Below are positions 36,869 to 43,529 of a stretch of DNA of 56,288 bases, in pieces (within the stretch, counting starts at the first letter, position 1; each line of letters opens with the position of its first letter). This DNA comes from Fulvimonas sp. R45 (GTDB lineage Bacteria > Pseudomonadota > Gammaproteobacteria > Xanthomonadales > Rhodanobacteraceae): NCBI RefSeq assembly GCF_030504985.1, contig NZ_JASERU010000021.1, forward strand, positions 1 to 56,288, read 5' to 3'. The notes below the pieces were generated by a model. It saw only the letters and a list, made by a program, of their open reading frames with translations, ran no database searches and had not been told where the DNA came from. Both the position numbers and the translations under genes were made by a program.

Positions 36869-37834
36869 ATGACCGACCGCGCGCCGGCGCCGATGCACGT
36901 GATGGCCGGCGCGCTGCTCGATGCGCGCGGCCGCGTGCTGCTGGCGCAACGACCGCCCGGCAAGCACCTGGCCGGGTGCTGGGAATTTCCCGGCGGCAAG
37001 CTGGAGCCGGGCGAGGCGCCGCTCGACGCGCTGGCGCGCGAGCTGCACGAGGAGCTCGGCATCGAGGCGGATCCCGCCGATGCCATGCCCTTGATCCGCG
37101 TGCCGTGGGCCTACGGCGCGCGCGGCCTGCTGCTCGATGCCTGGCGGATCGACCGCTGGCGCGGCACGCCGGCTCCGCTGGACGGCCAGGCCCTGCGCTG
37201 GTGCGCGCCCATGCAGGTCGATCCCGCCGAACTGGCACCGGCCGACCGCGCCATCCTGCAGGCCCTGCGCCTGCCGTCGCGCTACCTCATCACGCCGGCC
37301 GAGGCGGAGCCGGCGGACGCCGGGGCCTGCTTCGAGCGCCTGCGCCGCGCCATCAAGGGCGGCGAGCGCCTGCTGCAGTTGCGCCTGCCCAACTGGCCGG
37401 TGGACGACGTGCGTGCGCTGGCCGCGCGCCTGCTGCCGCTGGCGCGGGCATACGACGCGCAATTGCTGCTGAACGCCGACGTCGAAGGCGCCCGCGCGCT
37501 GGGCGCGAACGTCGGCGTGCACCTGAAGGCGACGCAATTCGCCGCGCTGGCCGAGCGTCCGCTGCCGTGGCGGCAGCCGGTCGGCGCCAGCTGCCACGAC
37601 GCGGCGCAACTGGCGCAGGCGACGCGCGTCGGCGTCGACTTCGCCACGCTGTCGCCGCTGGCGGCCACCGCCAGCCATCCCGGCGCGACGCCGCTGGGCT
37701 GGGACCGTTTCGGCGCGCTGGCGGCGCAGTCCGCGTTGCCGGTGTATGCGCTGGGCGGCGTGGGGCCGGCCGACGCGGCGGCGGTCCGCCGGGCCGGCGG
37801 CCAGGGCGTGGCCGGCATCCGTGCGTTCTGGTGA
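36869..37834 (+). CDS. Nudix hydrolase - ThiE-like fusion protein
   Basis: 321 residues. The N-terminal Nudix domain (about 8-130) resembles MutT, with a complete Nudix box at 43-65 (GKLEPGEAPLDALARELHEE core), expected to hydrolyse oxidised dGTP or another nucleotide. The C-terminal domain (about 145-320) has the TIM-barrel layout of thiamine phosphate synthase, ending in ALGGVG and GVAGIRAFW. It has lost several ThiE motifs: LQLRLPNWP replaces QLRxK, and NADVEGAR replaces NDRxDxA. TMP synthase activity is therefore doubtful. Fusions of this kind are known in gammaproteobacteria. It follows folA by 9 bp and is probably co-transcribed. Confidence 0.9.
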   Translation: MTDRAPAPMHVMAGALLDARGRVLLAQRPPGKHLAGCWEFPGGKLEPGEAPLDALARELHEELGIEADPADAMPLIRVPWAYGARGLLLDAWRIDRWRGTPAPLDGQALRWCAPMQVDPAELAPADRAILQALRLPSRYLITPAEAEPADAGACFERLRRAIKGGERLLQLRLPNWPVDDVRALAARLLPLARAYDAQLLLNADVEGARALGANVGVHLKATQFAALAERPLPWRQPVGASCHDAAQLAQATRVGVDFATLSPLAATASHPGATPLGWDRFGALAAQSALPVYALGGVGPADAAAVRRAGGQGVAGIRAFW

Positions 37835-37895
37835 GCGCGGGAGGGCGGCCGACGCCTCCCTTGCGGCCCCCGCGCGGCAGGGGTAGCGTGCCGGC

Positions 37896-38177
37896 ATGCG
37901 CATCGCCTACCGAGCCGAAAACCTGTTCGACGCCCATCTGGTGAAGGATGCGCTGGAGCGCGGCGGCATTCCCGCCTTCATCGGCGGCGAATACCTGATC
38001 GGCGCGGTGGGCCAGTTGCCGGCGCGCGACTACATGACCGTGCTGGTGCCGGAGGCGAGCCTGCCGGAAGCCGAGGGCATCGTGCGCGAGGTCGAGGCGA
38101 CCCTGGCCGAGGCGCGCCTGGCGCTGCGCGAGGCCGGCGACGACGACTCCGGCGACCTGCTGCCCGCCACCTGCTGA
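37896..38177 (+). CDS. DUF2007 family small protein
   Basis: 93 residues. The N-terminal MRIAYRAENLFDAHLVKDALERGGIPAF and the internal VGQLPARDYMTVLVP pattern match DUF2007, a family of putative signal-transducing or regulatory proteins of unknown function, here with an acidic C-terminal tail. No signal peptide. It follows the Nudix-ThiE gene by 61 bp and precedes the EamA gene by 7 bp, suggesting a folA to apt transcript. Confidence 0.85.
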   Translation: MRIAYRAENLFDAHLVKDALERGGIPAFIGGEYLIGAVGQLPARDYMTVLVPEASLPEAEGIVREVEATLAEARLALREAGDDDSGDLLPATC

Positions 38178-38184
38178 CGCCGCC

Positions 38185-39126
38185 GTGGCGATTCCGACCC
38201 CAGACGTGCCCGCGCACGCCGACCCGCCGCTGTCCGCGCGCGGGGCGGCCGTGCGCATGGCGCTGGGCGCGGCGCTGCTGTCCACCACCAGCATCTTCGT
38301 GGCCTGGACGCGGGTGGCGCCCACGGTGTCGGCGTTCTACCGCATGCTGTTCGGCGGCGCGATGCTGCTGGCCTGGGTGGCCCTGCGCGGGCAGTGGCGG
38401 CGGGTCGGCCCGCGCGACCTGGGGCTGGCCCTGCTGCCGGCGCTGGGCTTCGCCGCGGACCTGGCGCAATGGCACCGCAGCATCGTCTGGGTGGGACCGG
38501 GCGTGGCCACCCTGCTCACCAACGTGCAGGTGTTCCTGCTGGCGCTGGTGGGGGTGGCGTTCTACCGCGAACGGCTGGCGCGCGGCTTCGTGCCCGGCAT
38601 GCTGCTGGCGGTGGCGGGGCTGTGGCTGCTGGTGGGCGCGCACTGGTCGCTGTTCGACGGGCGCCACCGGCTCGGCGTGTGGCTGGGCCTGGGCAGCGCG
38701 CTGGCCTACACGGCGTACCTGCTGAGCTTCCGGCACGCGCTGTCAGGACTGACGCGGCTGTCGGCGGCGCAGTTCCTCGGCCTGATGAGCCTGCTCAGCG
38801 CGGCCCTGCTGGGACTGTGCGGCCTGGCCGAGGGCGACGCCTTTGGCCTCGGGAACCTGCGCGACTGGAGCGCGCTGCTGGGCCTGGGCTTCTTCGGCCA
38901 GGTGCTGGCCTGGCTGCTGATGGTGCGCGCGATGCCGCGCCTGCCGGCCTCGATGGTGGGCCTGCTGCTGTTGCTGCAGCCGGCGCTGGCCTTCGTGCTG
39001 GACGTGCTGCTGTTCCACCGCGCCACCTCGGCGGGCGACTGGCTGGGCCTGGTGCTGGCGCTGGCGGGTATCCTGCTCGGTGCGCTGCGGCCGCGCCGGC
39101 GCGGCCCGACCCTGGAGAAAGCATGA
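38185..39126 (+). CDS. EamA/DMT-family transporter
   Basis: 313 residues from a GTG at 38185 (an ATG at 38257 is the fallback). About ten transmembrane helices in two EamA repeats, beginning near MALGAALLSTTSIFVAW and with a second half starting near LGVWLGLGSALAYTAYLLSF. Proteins of this superfamily export amino acids or metabolites; no substrate can be read from the sequence. The stop overlaps the apt ATG by four bases (ATGA), so it may be coupled to purine salvage or merely share the transcript. Confidence 0.88.
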   Translation: MAIPTPDVPAHADPPLSARGAAVRMALGAALLSTTSIFVAWTRVAPTVSAFYRMLFGGAMLLAWVALRGQWRRVGPRDLGLALLPALGFAADLAQWHRSIVWVGPGVATLLTNVQVFLLALVGVAFYRERLARGFVPGMLLAVAGLWLLVGAHWSLFDGRHRLGVWLGLGSALAYTAYLLSFRHALSGLTRLSAAQFLGLMSLLSAALLGLCGLAEGDAFGLGNLRDWSALLGLGFFGQVLAWLLMVRAMPRLPASMVGLLLLLQPALAFVLDVLLFHRATSAGDWLGLVLALAGILLGALRPRRRGPTLEKA

Positions 39127-39641
39127 CCGCCTTCGAACCGCTGATCCGCGAGGTACCGGATTTCCCGCGCCCGGGCGTGCTGTTCCGCGACGTGTCGCCA
39201 ATGCTGGCCGACGCCGCAGCCTTGCGTCGATGCATCGAAGCGCTGGCCGCGCCATGGCGCGCGGACGGCGTGCAGGCGGTATGCGGGATCGAATCGCGCG
39301 GCTTCATCTTCGGCGCCGCGCTGGCGCGCGAGCTGGACGCCGGCTTCGTGCCGCTGCGCAAGCCGGGCAAGCTGCCGCCGCCGGTGCTGGGCGTGGACTA
39401 CCAGCTCGAATACGGCAGCGACCGGCTGGAAGCGGGCGCGGGCACGCTGCGCGCCGGCGAACGCGCGCTGCTGGTGGACGACGTGCTGGCCACCGGTGGC
39501 ACGCTGGCGGCGGCGCAGGCGCTGGTGGAACAGCTGGGCGTCACGCTGCTGGGCGCCGCGGTGGTGATCGAGCTGGACGCGCTGGGTGGCCGCTCGCGCT
39601 GGCGTGGCGATGCGCCGCTGCGGGCGCTGCTGCATTACTGA
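39123..39641 (+). CDS. apt: Adenine phosphoribosyltransferase
   Basis: 172 residues. Converts adenine and PRPP to AMP in purine salvage. PRPP-binding motif ALLVDDVLATGGTL and the GIESRGFIFGAALA and PLRKPGKLP segments are intact. The ATG at 39123 overlaps the EamA gene stop. The 3' end overlaps the convergent DUF3501 gene by seven bases. Confidence 0.96.
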   Translation: MTAFEPLIREVPDFPRPGVLFRDVSPMLADAAALRRCIEALAAPWRADGVQAVCGIESRGFIFGAALARELDAGFVPLRKPGKLPPPVLGVDYQLEYGSDRLEAGAGTLRAGERALLVDDVLATGGTLAAAQALVEQLGVTLLGAAVVIELDALGGRSRWRGDAPLRALLHY

Positions 39642-40225
39642 CCGGCCGTGAAGTCCGCGGCCAGCGCGCAACGCTGTTCCGGCGTGAGCGTGGCCTGCAC
39701 CGGCATCGCCGCGAGCGTCGAGGCCAGCGTCACCGGCCCACCCGCCTGCCAGGCGGTGATCATCGCGTCGTCCAGCTCGAAGCGCAGGAAGTGCACGGCG
39801 GCGGTCTTCGCCTCGTTGCTGCGCTCCATGTCCTCGTCGGCGATGGCGACGGAGGGCGCGTGGCCCTGCACGGTCAGCGCGACGGCGTGCTCGATGCCGC
39901 GCAGGCGCACCAGCTCGCGCCTGCGTTCTTCCGCGTCGTCGTACTCGATCAGCAGCGTGGCCTTGAGGTTGCGGCCGTCGGGGACCAGCGGGTTGTAGGC
40001 GTCCAGTTCGTCCTGGATACCTTCCGGCTCGAAGATGCGCTCGATGCGCAGCATCTCCTGCACCTGGTACTGGATGCTGAGGCGGTCCTCGAAGACCAGG
40101 GTGAGGTGTCCGCCCACGTGCACGGTGCGCTGCTTCTTGTGCGCCAGCACGCGCGCGCGGAAACCGGCGCGCTGCGCGGCGTAGGTTTCGAGGGAGAGCA
40201 GGTCGGCGCGGGTGAGCTTGTCCAT
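39635..40225 (-). CDS. DUF3501 family protein
   Basis: 196 residues, no signal peptide or membrane segment. Matches DUF3501 (start MDKLTRADLLSLETYA, KKQRTVHVGGHLTLVFED). Function unknown. In many proteobacteria this family is, as I recall, a constant neighbour of rubrerythrin and a heterodisulfide-reductase-like Fe-S protein, as here. It is the last gene of the minus-strand block oxyR-rubrerythrin-FeS-DUF3501 and converges on apt with a seven-base overlap. Confidence 0.88.
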   Translation of the reverse strand: MDKLTRADLLSLETYAAQRAGFRARVLAHKKQRTVHVGGHLTLVFEDRLSIQYQVQEMLRIERIFEPEGIQDELDAYNPLVPDGRNLKATLLIEYDDAEERRRELVRLRGIEHAVALTVQGHAPSVAIADEDMERSNEAKTAAVHFLRFELDDAMITAWQAGGPVTLASTLAAMPVQATLTPEQRCALAADFTAGQ

Positions 40226-40281
40226 GGGTGCCTGGCGGTTGCGGTGGATGCAGTGCGTTTCATCGGGCCGTCATCGCCGCA

Positions 40282-40319
40282 GGGCGGTCATTCCCGCGGG
40301 ATCGCGGAAATGACCGCCC
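40282..40319. repeat. Long hairpin in the FeS-DUF3501 intergenic gap
   Basis: Arms 40282-40298 and 40303-40319 pair over 17 positions with one mismatch (inner arm CCCGCG against CGCGGA) around a GGAT loop; the outer part, GGGCGGTCATT/AATGACCGCCC, is perfect. There is no T-tract on either strand, so it is unlikely to be a simple terminator. It may be a dispersed repeat or an mRNA-stabilising structure. Confidence 0.75.
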
Positions 40320-40354
40320 GGGAGGAGGGCGGCCAGAATGAAGCGGTGGGCGGT

Positions 40355-41698
40355 TCAAATGCCATACGCCTTGCGCAACAGGCTGAGCGGATGCTCCGCC
40401 GCCGGCCGGTCGCCCAGGCCGTGCGCGATGTGGCCGCCGGCCATCGGGCAGTCGCTGGTGAAGTGCGCGGGCCCGGCCTGCTGCACGCGGCTTTCCACCG
40501 GCCTGGCGAGCTTGCGCGACAGCGCATAGGTCGCGTGCTTCACGCCGTAGGTGCCGTCGTGGCCGGAGCAGCGCTCGATGACGACCACCTCGGTGCCCGG
40601 CACCAGCTGCAGGATGTCGCGCGTCTTCGGGCCGATCTTCTGCACGCGCTGGTGGCAGGGCACCTGCCAGGCGACCTTGCCCAGCGGTGTCTTGAAATCG
40701 GTTTGCAGGAGGCCCGCCCTGTGGCGTTCGGCAAGGTATTCGAACGGGTCGAAGAAGCGCTCGCGGACCAGCGCCACGTCGGCGTCGCCGGGGAACATCA
40801 GCGGCAGCTCCTGCTTGAACATCAGCACGCAGGAGGGGATCGCCGCGGTGAAGTCCCAGCCTTCGCGCGCCATCTTCGCCAATACCGGGATGTTGCGTTC
40901 CTTGTACTTCTTCACCGTGTCCAGGTCGCCCAGTTCCAGCTTGGGCATGCCGCAGCAGCTTTCCCGTTCGACCAGCCGGTTCGGGATGGCGTTGTGCGCG
41001 AGCACCGCGGCGAGATCCTCCACCACGCCGGGCTCGGAGTGGTCGCAGTAGCAGGTGGCGAAGATGGCGAGCTTGCCGCGCGTGCGGCCGGCGGCCCGCG
41101 CCTCGCCCGCGCCGTCGAGCTTCTGCAGGCGCTTGCGCGCGGTGGGCGCGTGGTACTCGGGCACGCGGGCTTCCGCATCCACGCCCAGGGTCTTCTCGAG
41201 CAGCTTGCGCGCGGTCTTGCTGTGGTTGGCGGCGTTGACCGCCTGCGCCACCACCGGGATCGAGGCCAGCTTGCCGACGGCGCGCGTGTTGGAAAGGATC
41301 CTGGCCGACAGCGGCGCGCCGCGCTCGCCGAACTCGACCGCCTTGGCGCGCAGCATCAGGTGCGGGAAGTCCACGTTCCACGGGTGCGGCGGCGTGTACG
41401 GACACTTGGTCTGGTAGCACAGGTCGCACAGGTAGCATTGCTCGACGACCCTGGGGTAGTCGGCCTTGTCGACCCCGTCGATCTCCATCGTCTTCGACGC
41501 GTCGATCAGGTCGAACAGGGTGGGGAAGGCATGGCACAGGCTCACGCAGCGGCGGCAGCCGTGGCAGATGTTGAAGACGCGCTCCAGCTCGGCGTCGAGC
41601 GCGGCGCGGTCCCGGAACGCGGGATCGTCCTGGCCCAGCGGGTGCCGGGTGGGGGCTTCGAGGTTGCCTTCGCGGGTGCTGTCGAGCGGTTCTGACAT
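40355..41698 (-). CDS. Two-cluster ferredoxin/CCG-domain protein (HdrD/GlpC-like)
   Basis: 447 residues. The N-terminal part has two 4Fe-4S cysteine sets: [11 protein letters not shown] and [12 protein letters not shown] (with a following Pro). The C-terminal half has CCG-type segments, [10 protein letters not shown] and [11 protein letters not shown], typical of heterodisulfide-reductase subunit D, GlpC and related electron carriers. No membrane helix. The probable role is electron transfer or thiol-disulfide chemistry; the partner may be the adjacent rubrerythrin, which lacks its own rubredoxin domain. AGGAG precedes the ATG at 41698. It lies 168 bp after rubrerythrin, with repeats in between, and 129 bp before DUF3501. 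Confidence 0.87.
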   Translation of the reverse strand: MSEPLDSTREGNLEAPTRHPLGQDDPAFRDRAALDAELERVFNICHGCRRCVSLCHAFPTLFDLIDASKTMEIDGVDKADYPRVVEQCYLCDLCYQTKCPYTPPHPWNVDFPHLMLRAKAVEFGERGAPLSARILSNTRAVGKLASIPVVAQAVNAANHSKTARKLLEKTLGVDAEARVPEYHAPTARKRLQKLDGAGEARAAGRTRGKLAIFATCYCDHSEPGVVEDLAAVLAHNAIPNRLVERESCCGMPKLELGDLDTVKKYKERNIPVLAKMAREGWDFTAAIPSCVLMFKQELPLMFPGDADVALVRERFFDPFEYLAERHRAGLLQTDFKTPLGKVAWQVPCHQRVQKIGPKTRDILQLVPGTEVVVIERCSGHDGTYGVKHATYALSRKLARPVESRVQQAGPAHFTSDCPMAGGHIAHGLGDRPAAEHPLSLLRKAYGI

Positions 41699-41785
41699 GC
41701 GCGTCTCCTGCGGGCCCGTTGGGGTTCCGCCGCACGTTCGCTGTGCAGGTCCGTTCGCGCCGAGCGTGGCTTGCGACGGCAAGCG

Positions 41786-41865
41786 GGAGTCGAAGGGCCT
41801 GCGCAGCGGGGGCCCTTCGACTCCGGCGCTTCGCGCCTACGCTCAGTGTGAGCGGAGGCGCGAAG
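41786..41865. repeat. Two adjacent hairpins downstream of rubrerythrin
   Basis: Hairpin 1: GGAGTCGAAGGGCC (41786-41799) pairs perfectly with GGCCCTTCGACTCC (41811-41824). Hairpin 2: CTTCGCGCCT (41829-41838) with AGGCGCGAAG (41856-41865), extended inwards by CGCTCA/TGAGCG. Hairpin 2 ends one base before the rubrerythrin stop triplet at 41867-41869. The GTCGAAGG element is also found inside the interrupted repeat near 33228, so it belongs to a dispersed family (D). Neither hairpin has a T-tract. Confidence 0.82.
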
Positions 41866-41866
41866 A

Positions 41867-42286
41867 TCAGCCCAGCTCGCCCAGCGCCTTGCTGAAGCGG
41901 TTGGCGTGCGAGCGCTCGGCCTTGGCCAGGGTCTCGAACCAGTCGGCGATTTCCTCGAAGCCTTCCTCGCGCGCGGCCTTGGCCATGCCCGGGTACATGT
42001 CGGTGTATTCGTGGGTCTCGCCGGCGATGGCGCTTTTCAGGTTCAGGTGCGTCTCGCCGAACGGCAGGCCGGTGGCGGGGTCGCCCACGTTCTCCAGGTA
42101 TTCCAGGTGGCCGTGGGCGTGGCCGGTCTCGCCTTCGGCGGTGGAGCGGAATACCGCGGAGACGTCGTTGTAGCCTTCCACGTCGGCCTTGGCGGCAAAG
42201 TACAGGTAGCGGCGGTTGGCCATCGACTCGCCGGCGAATGCGTCCTTCAGGTTCTGCTCGGTCTTCGAGCCTTTCAGGTTGCTCAT
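41867..42286 (-). CDS. Rubrerythrin (ferritin-like domain only)
   Basis: 139 residues forming a four-helix diiron domain. Ligand-bearing segments are [32 protein letters not shown] and [10 protein letters not shown], giving the expected Glu/His sets. It lacks the C-terminal rubredoxin domain of classical rubrerythrins, so it needs an external electron donor to reduce H2O2. GAGGTGAT precedes the ATG at 42286. It lies 110 bp downstream of oxyR on the same strand, which fits a role in peroxide defence, and upstream of a Fe-S protein that could be its donor (inference). Confidence 0.9.
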   Translation of the reverse strand: MSNLKGSKTEQNLKDAFAGESMANRRYLYFAAKADVEGYNDVSAVFRSTAEGETGHAHGHLEYLENVGDPATGLPFGETHLNLKSAIAGETHEYTDMYPGMAKAAREEGFEEIADWFETLAKAERSHANRFSKALGELG

Positions 42287-42396
42287 GACATCACCTCGTG
42301 GCATCGGGCTGGGAGGGCAATGCTCGAGAGGGCGTCCGTGTCCTGACCGACCGAGCGTAGTGCGCCTGCCACCGGCAATGAAATTGATTGTCTCGA

Positions 42397-43365
42397 TCAG
42401 GGCGATCGATGGCGGCTATGGCGGATGGACGGCCCCGCCGCCTGCGCGGAGGCGGCGCTGTGCGCGTCCAGCAGTTCCTTGGGCAGCTGCCTGAACACCT
42501 CGGCGAGCTGCATGAGGAAGCCGGCCATCGCCGAACTCTTGCGCCACAGCATGGCGATGCGCCGGCTGGGCGGATGGCTGCCGCGGAACTCGACCAGGTG
42601 CACGTTCGGCGCCTGCGCCACCGGCGGCTTCACCGCCAGCGTGGGCAGCAGGGTGATGCCCACGTTGGCCGCCACCATCTGCCGCAGCGTCTCCAGGCTG
42701 GTGGCGCGGAAGCCGGCCTTCTCGCCGGCGCCGGCCAGGTGGCACACCTCCAGCGCCTGGTCGCGCAGGCAGTGGCCGTCCTCCAGCAGCAGCAGGCTCT
42801 GCGCGTTGAGGTCGGACAGCTTCAGCGAAGGCTGCCTCGCCAGCGGGTGCGACTGCGGCACGGCCAGCAGGAACGGTTCCTCGAACAGGAACTCGGCGTG
42901 CAGGCTGTCCTCGTGCACCGGCAGCGCGACGATGCCCGCGTCCAGCCGGCCCTCGTGCAGGCGATGCAGCACTTCCTCGGTCTTCTCCTCGACCAGCAGC
43001 AGCTCCAGCCGGGGGAAGCGCTTGCGCACCAGCGGCACCACGTGCGGCAGCAGGTAGGGCGCCAGGGTGGGGAAGATGCCCAGCCGCACCGTGCCCGATT
43101 CAGGGTCGAGCGTGCGCCGCGCGATGCCCTTGATCTGCTCCACCTCGTTGAGCACGTCGCGCGCGCGCGCGGCGATCTCGCGACCGACGTCGGTGAGCAG
43201 CACCTTGCGCGGCGTGCGCTCGACCAGCGCCACGCCCAGCTCGTCCTCCAGCTTGCGGATCTGGGTGGACAGAGTGGGCTGGCTGACGAAGCAGGCCTCG
43301 GCCGCGCGGCCGAAGTGGCGGTGCTCGGCCAGGGCCACCAGGTAGTGCAGGTCGCGCAGGTTCAT
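42397..43365 (-). CDS. oxyR: Hydrogen peroxide-sensing LysR-type regulator OxyR
   Basis: 322 residues. N-terminal winged helix-turn-helix (about 1-60, AAEACFVSQPTLSTQIRKLE) and a LysR-type effector domain. The redox cysteines occur at exactly the E. coli positions, Cys199 and Cys208, in GHCLRDQALEVC, so it should form the activating disulfide with H2O2. The C-terminal tail (about 303-322, Ala/His/Arg-rich) is extra. The ATG at 43365 is 23 bp from a perfect OxyR-type operator (43389-43403), indicating autoregulation. Downstream on the strand are rubrerythrin, an Fe-S protein and DUF3501. Confidence 0.95.
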   Translation of the reverse strand: MNLRDLHYLVALAEHRHFGRAAEACFVSQPTLSTQIRKLEDELGVALVERTPRKVLLTDVGREIAARARDVLNEVEQIKGIARRTLDPESGTVRLGIFPTLAPYLLPHVVPLVRKRFPRLELLLVEEKTEEVLHRLHEGRLDAGIVALPVHEDSLHAEFLFEEPFLLAVPQSHPLARQPSLKLSDLNAQSLLLLEDGHCLRDQALEVCHLAGAGEKAGFRATSLETLRQMVAANVGITLLPTLAVKPPVAQAPNVHLVEFRGSHPPSRRIAMLWRKSSAMAGFLMQLAEVFRQLPKELLDAHSAASAQAAGPSIRHSRHRSP

Positions 43366-43388
43366 CGCCGTCTCCGGCTGCGAAGGTT

Positions 43389-43403
43389 ATAGATGCTATC
43401 TAT
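43389..43403. promoter_or_regulatory. OxyR binding motif upstream of oxyR
   Basis: ATAGATGCTATCTAT matches the OxyR half-operator ATAGnTnnnAnCTAT at every specified position. It lies between oxyR and the divergent M1 aminopeptidase gene. A minus-strand TATAAC (43391-43386) overlaps it and could be the oxyR -10, so bound OxyR would repress its own gene, as in E. coli. A second half-site at the usual spacing was not found. Confidence 0.72.
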
Positions 43404-43529
43404 GACTTTCGAAGGAAAGAATCAACGGGAATGATGACCTTCATGCACACAGCGCGTCTCGTGCCGGACGCGGCATGCCTTCTGGCACTGTGTCCAAAGT
43501 CATGCCCGGTCTAGCGTGAAAGCTTCCTC

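Noticed and set aside
43404-43440. Second OxyR half-site in phase with the motif at 43389
   Set aside because: The sequence at the expected spacing (CGAAGGAAAGAATC) lacks both ATAG and CTAT.
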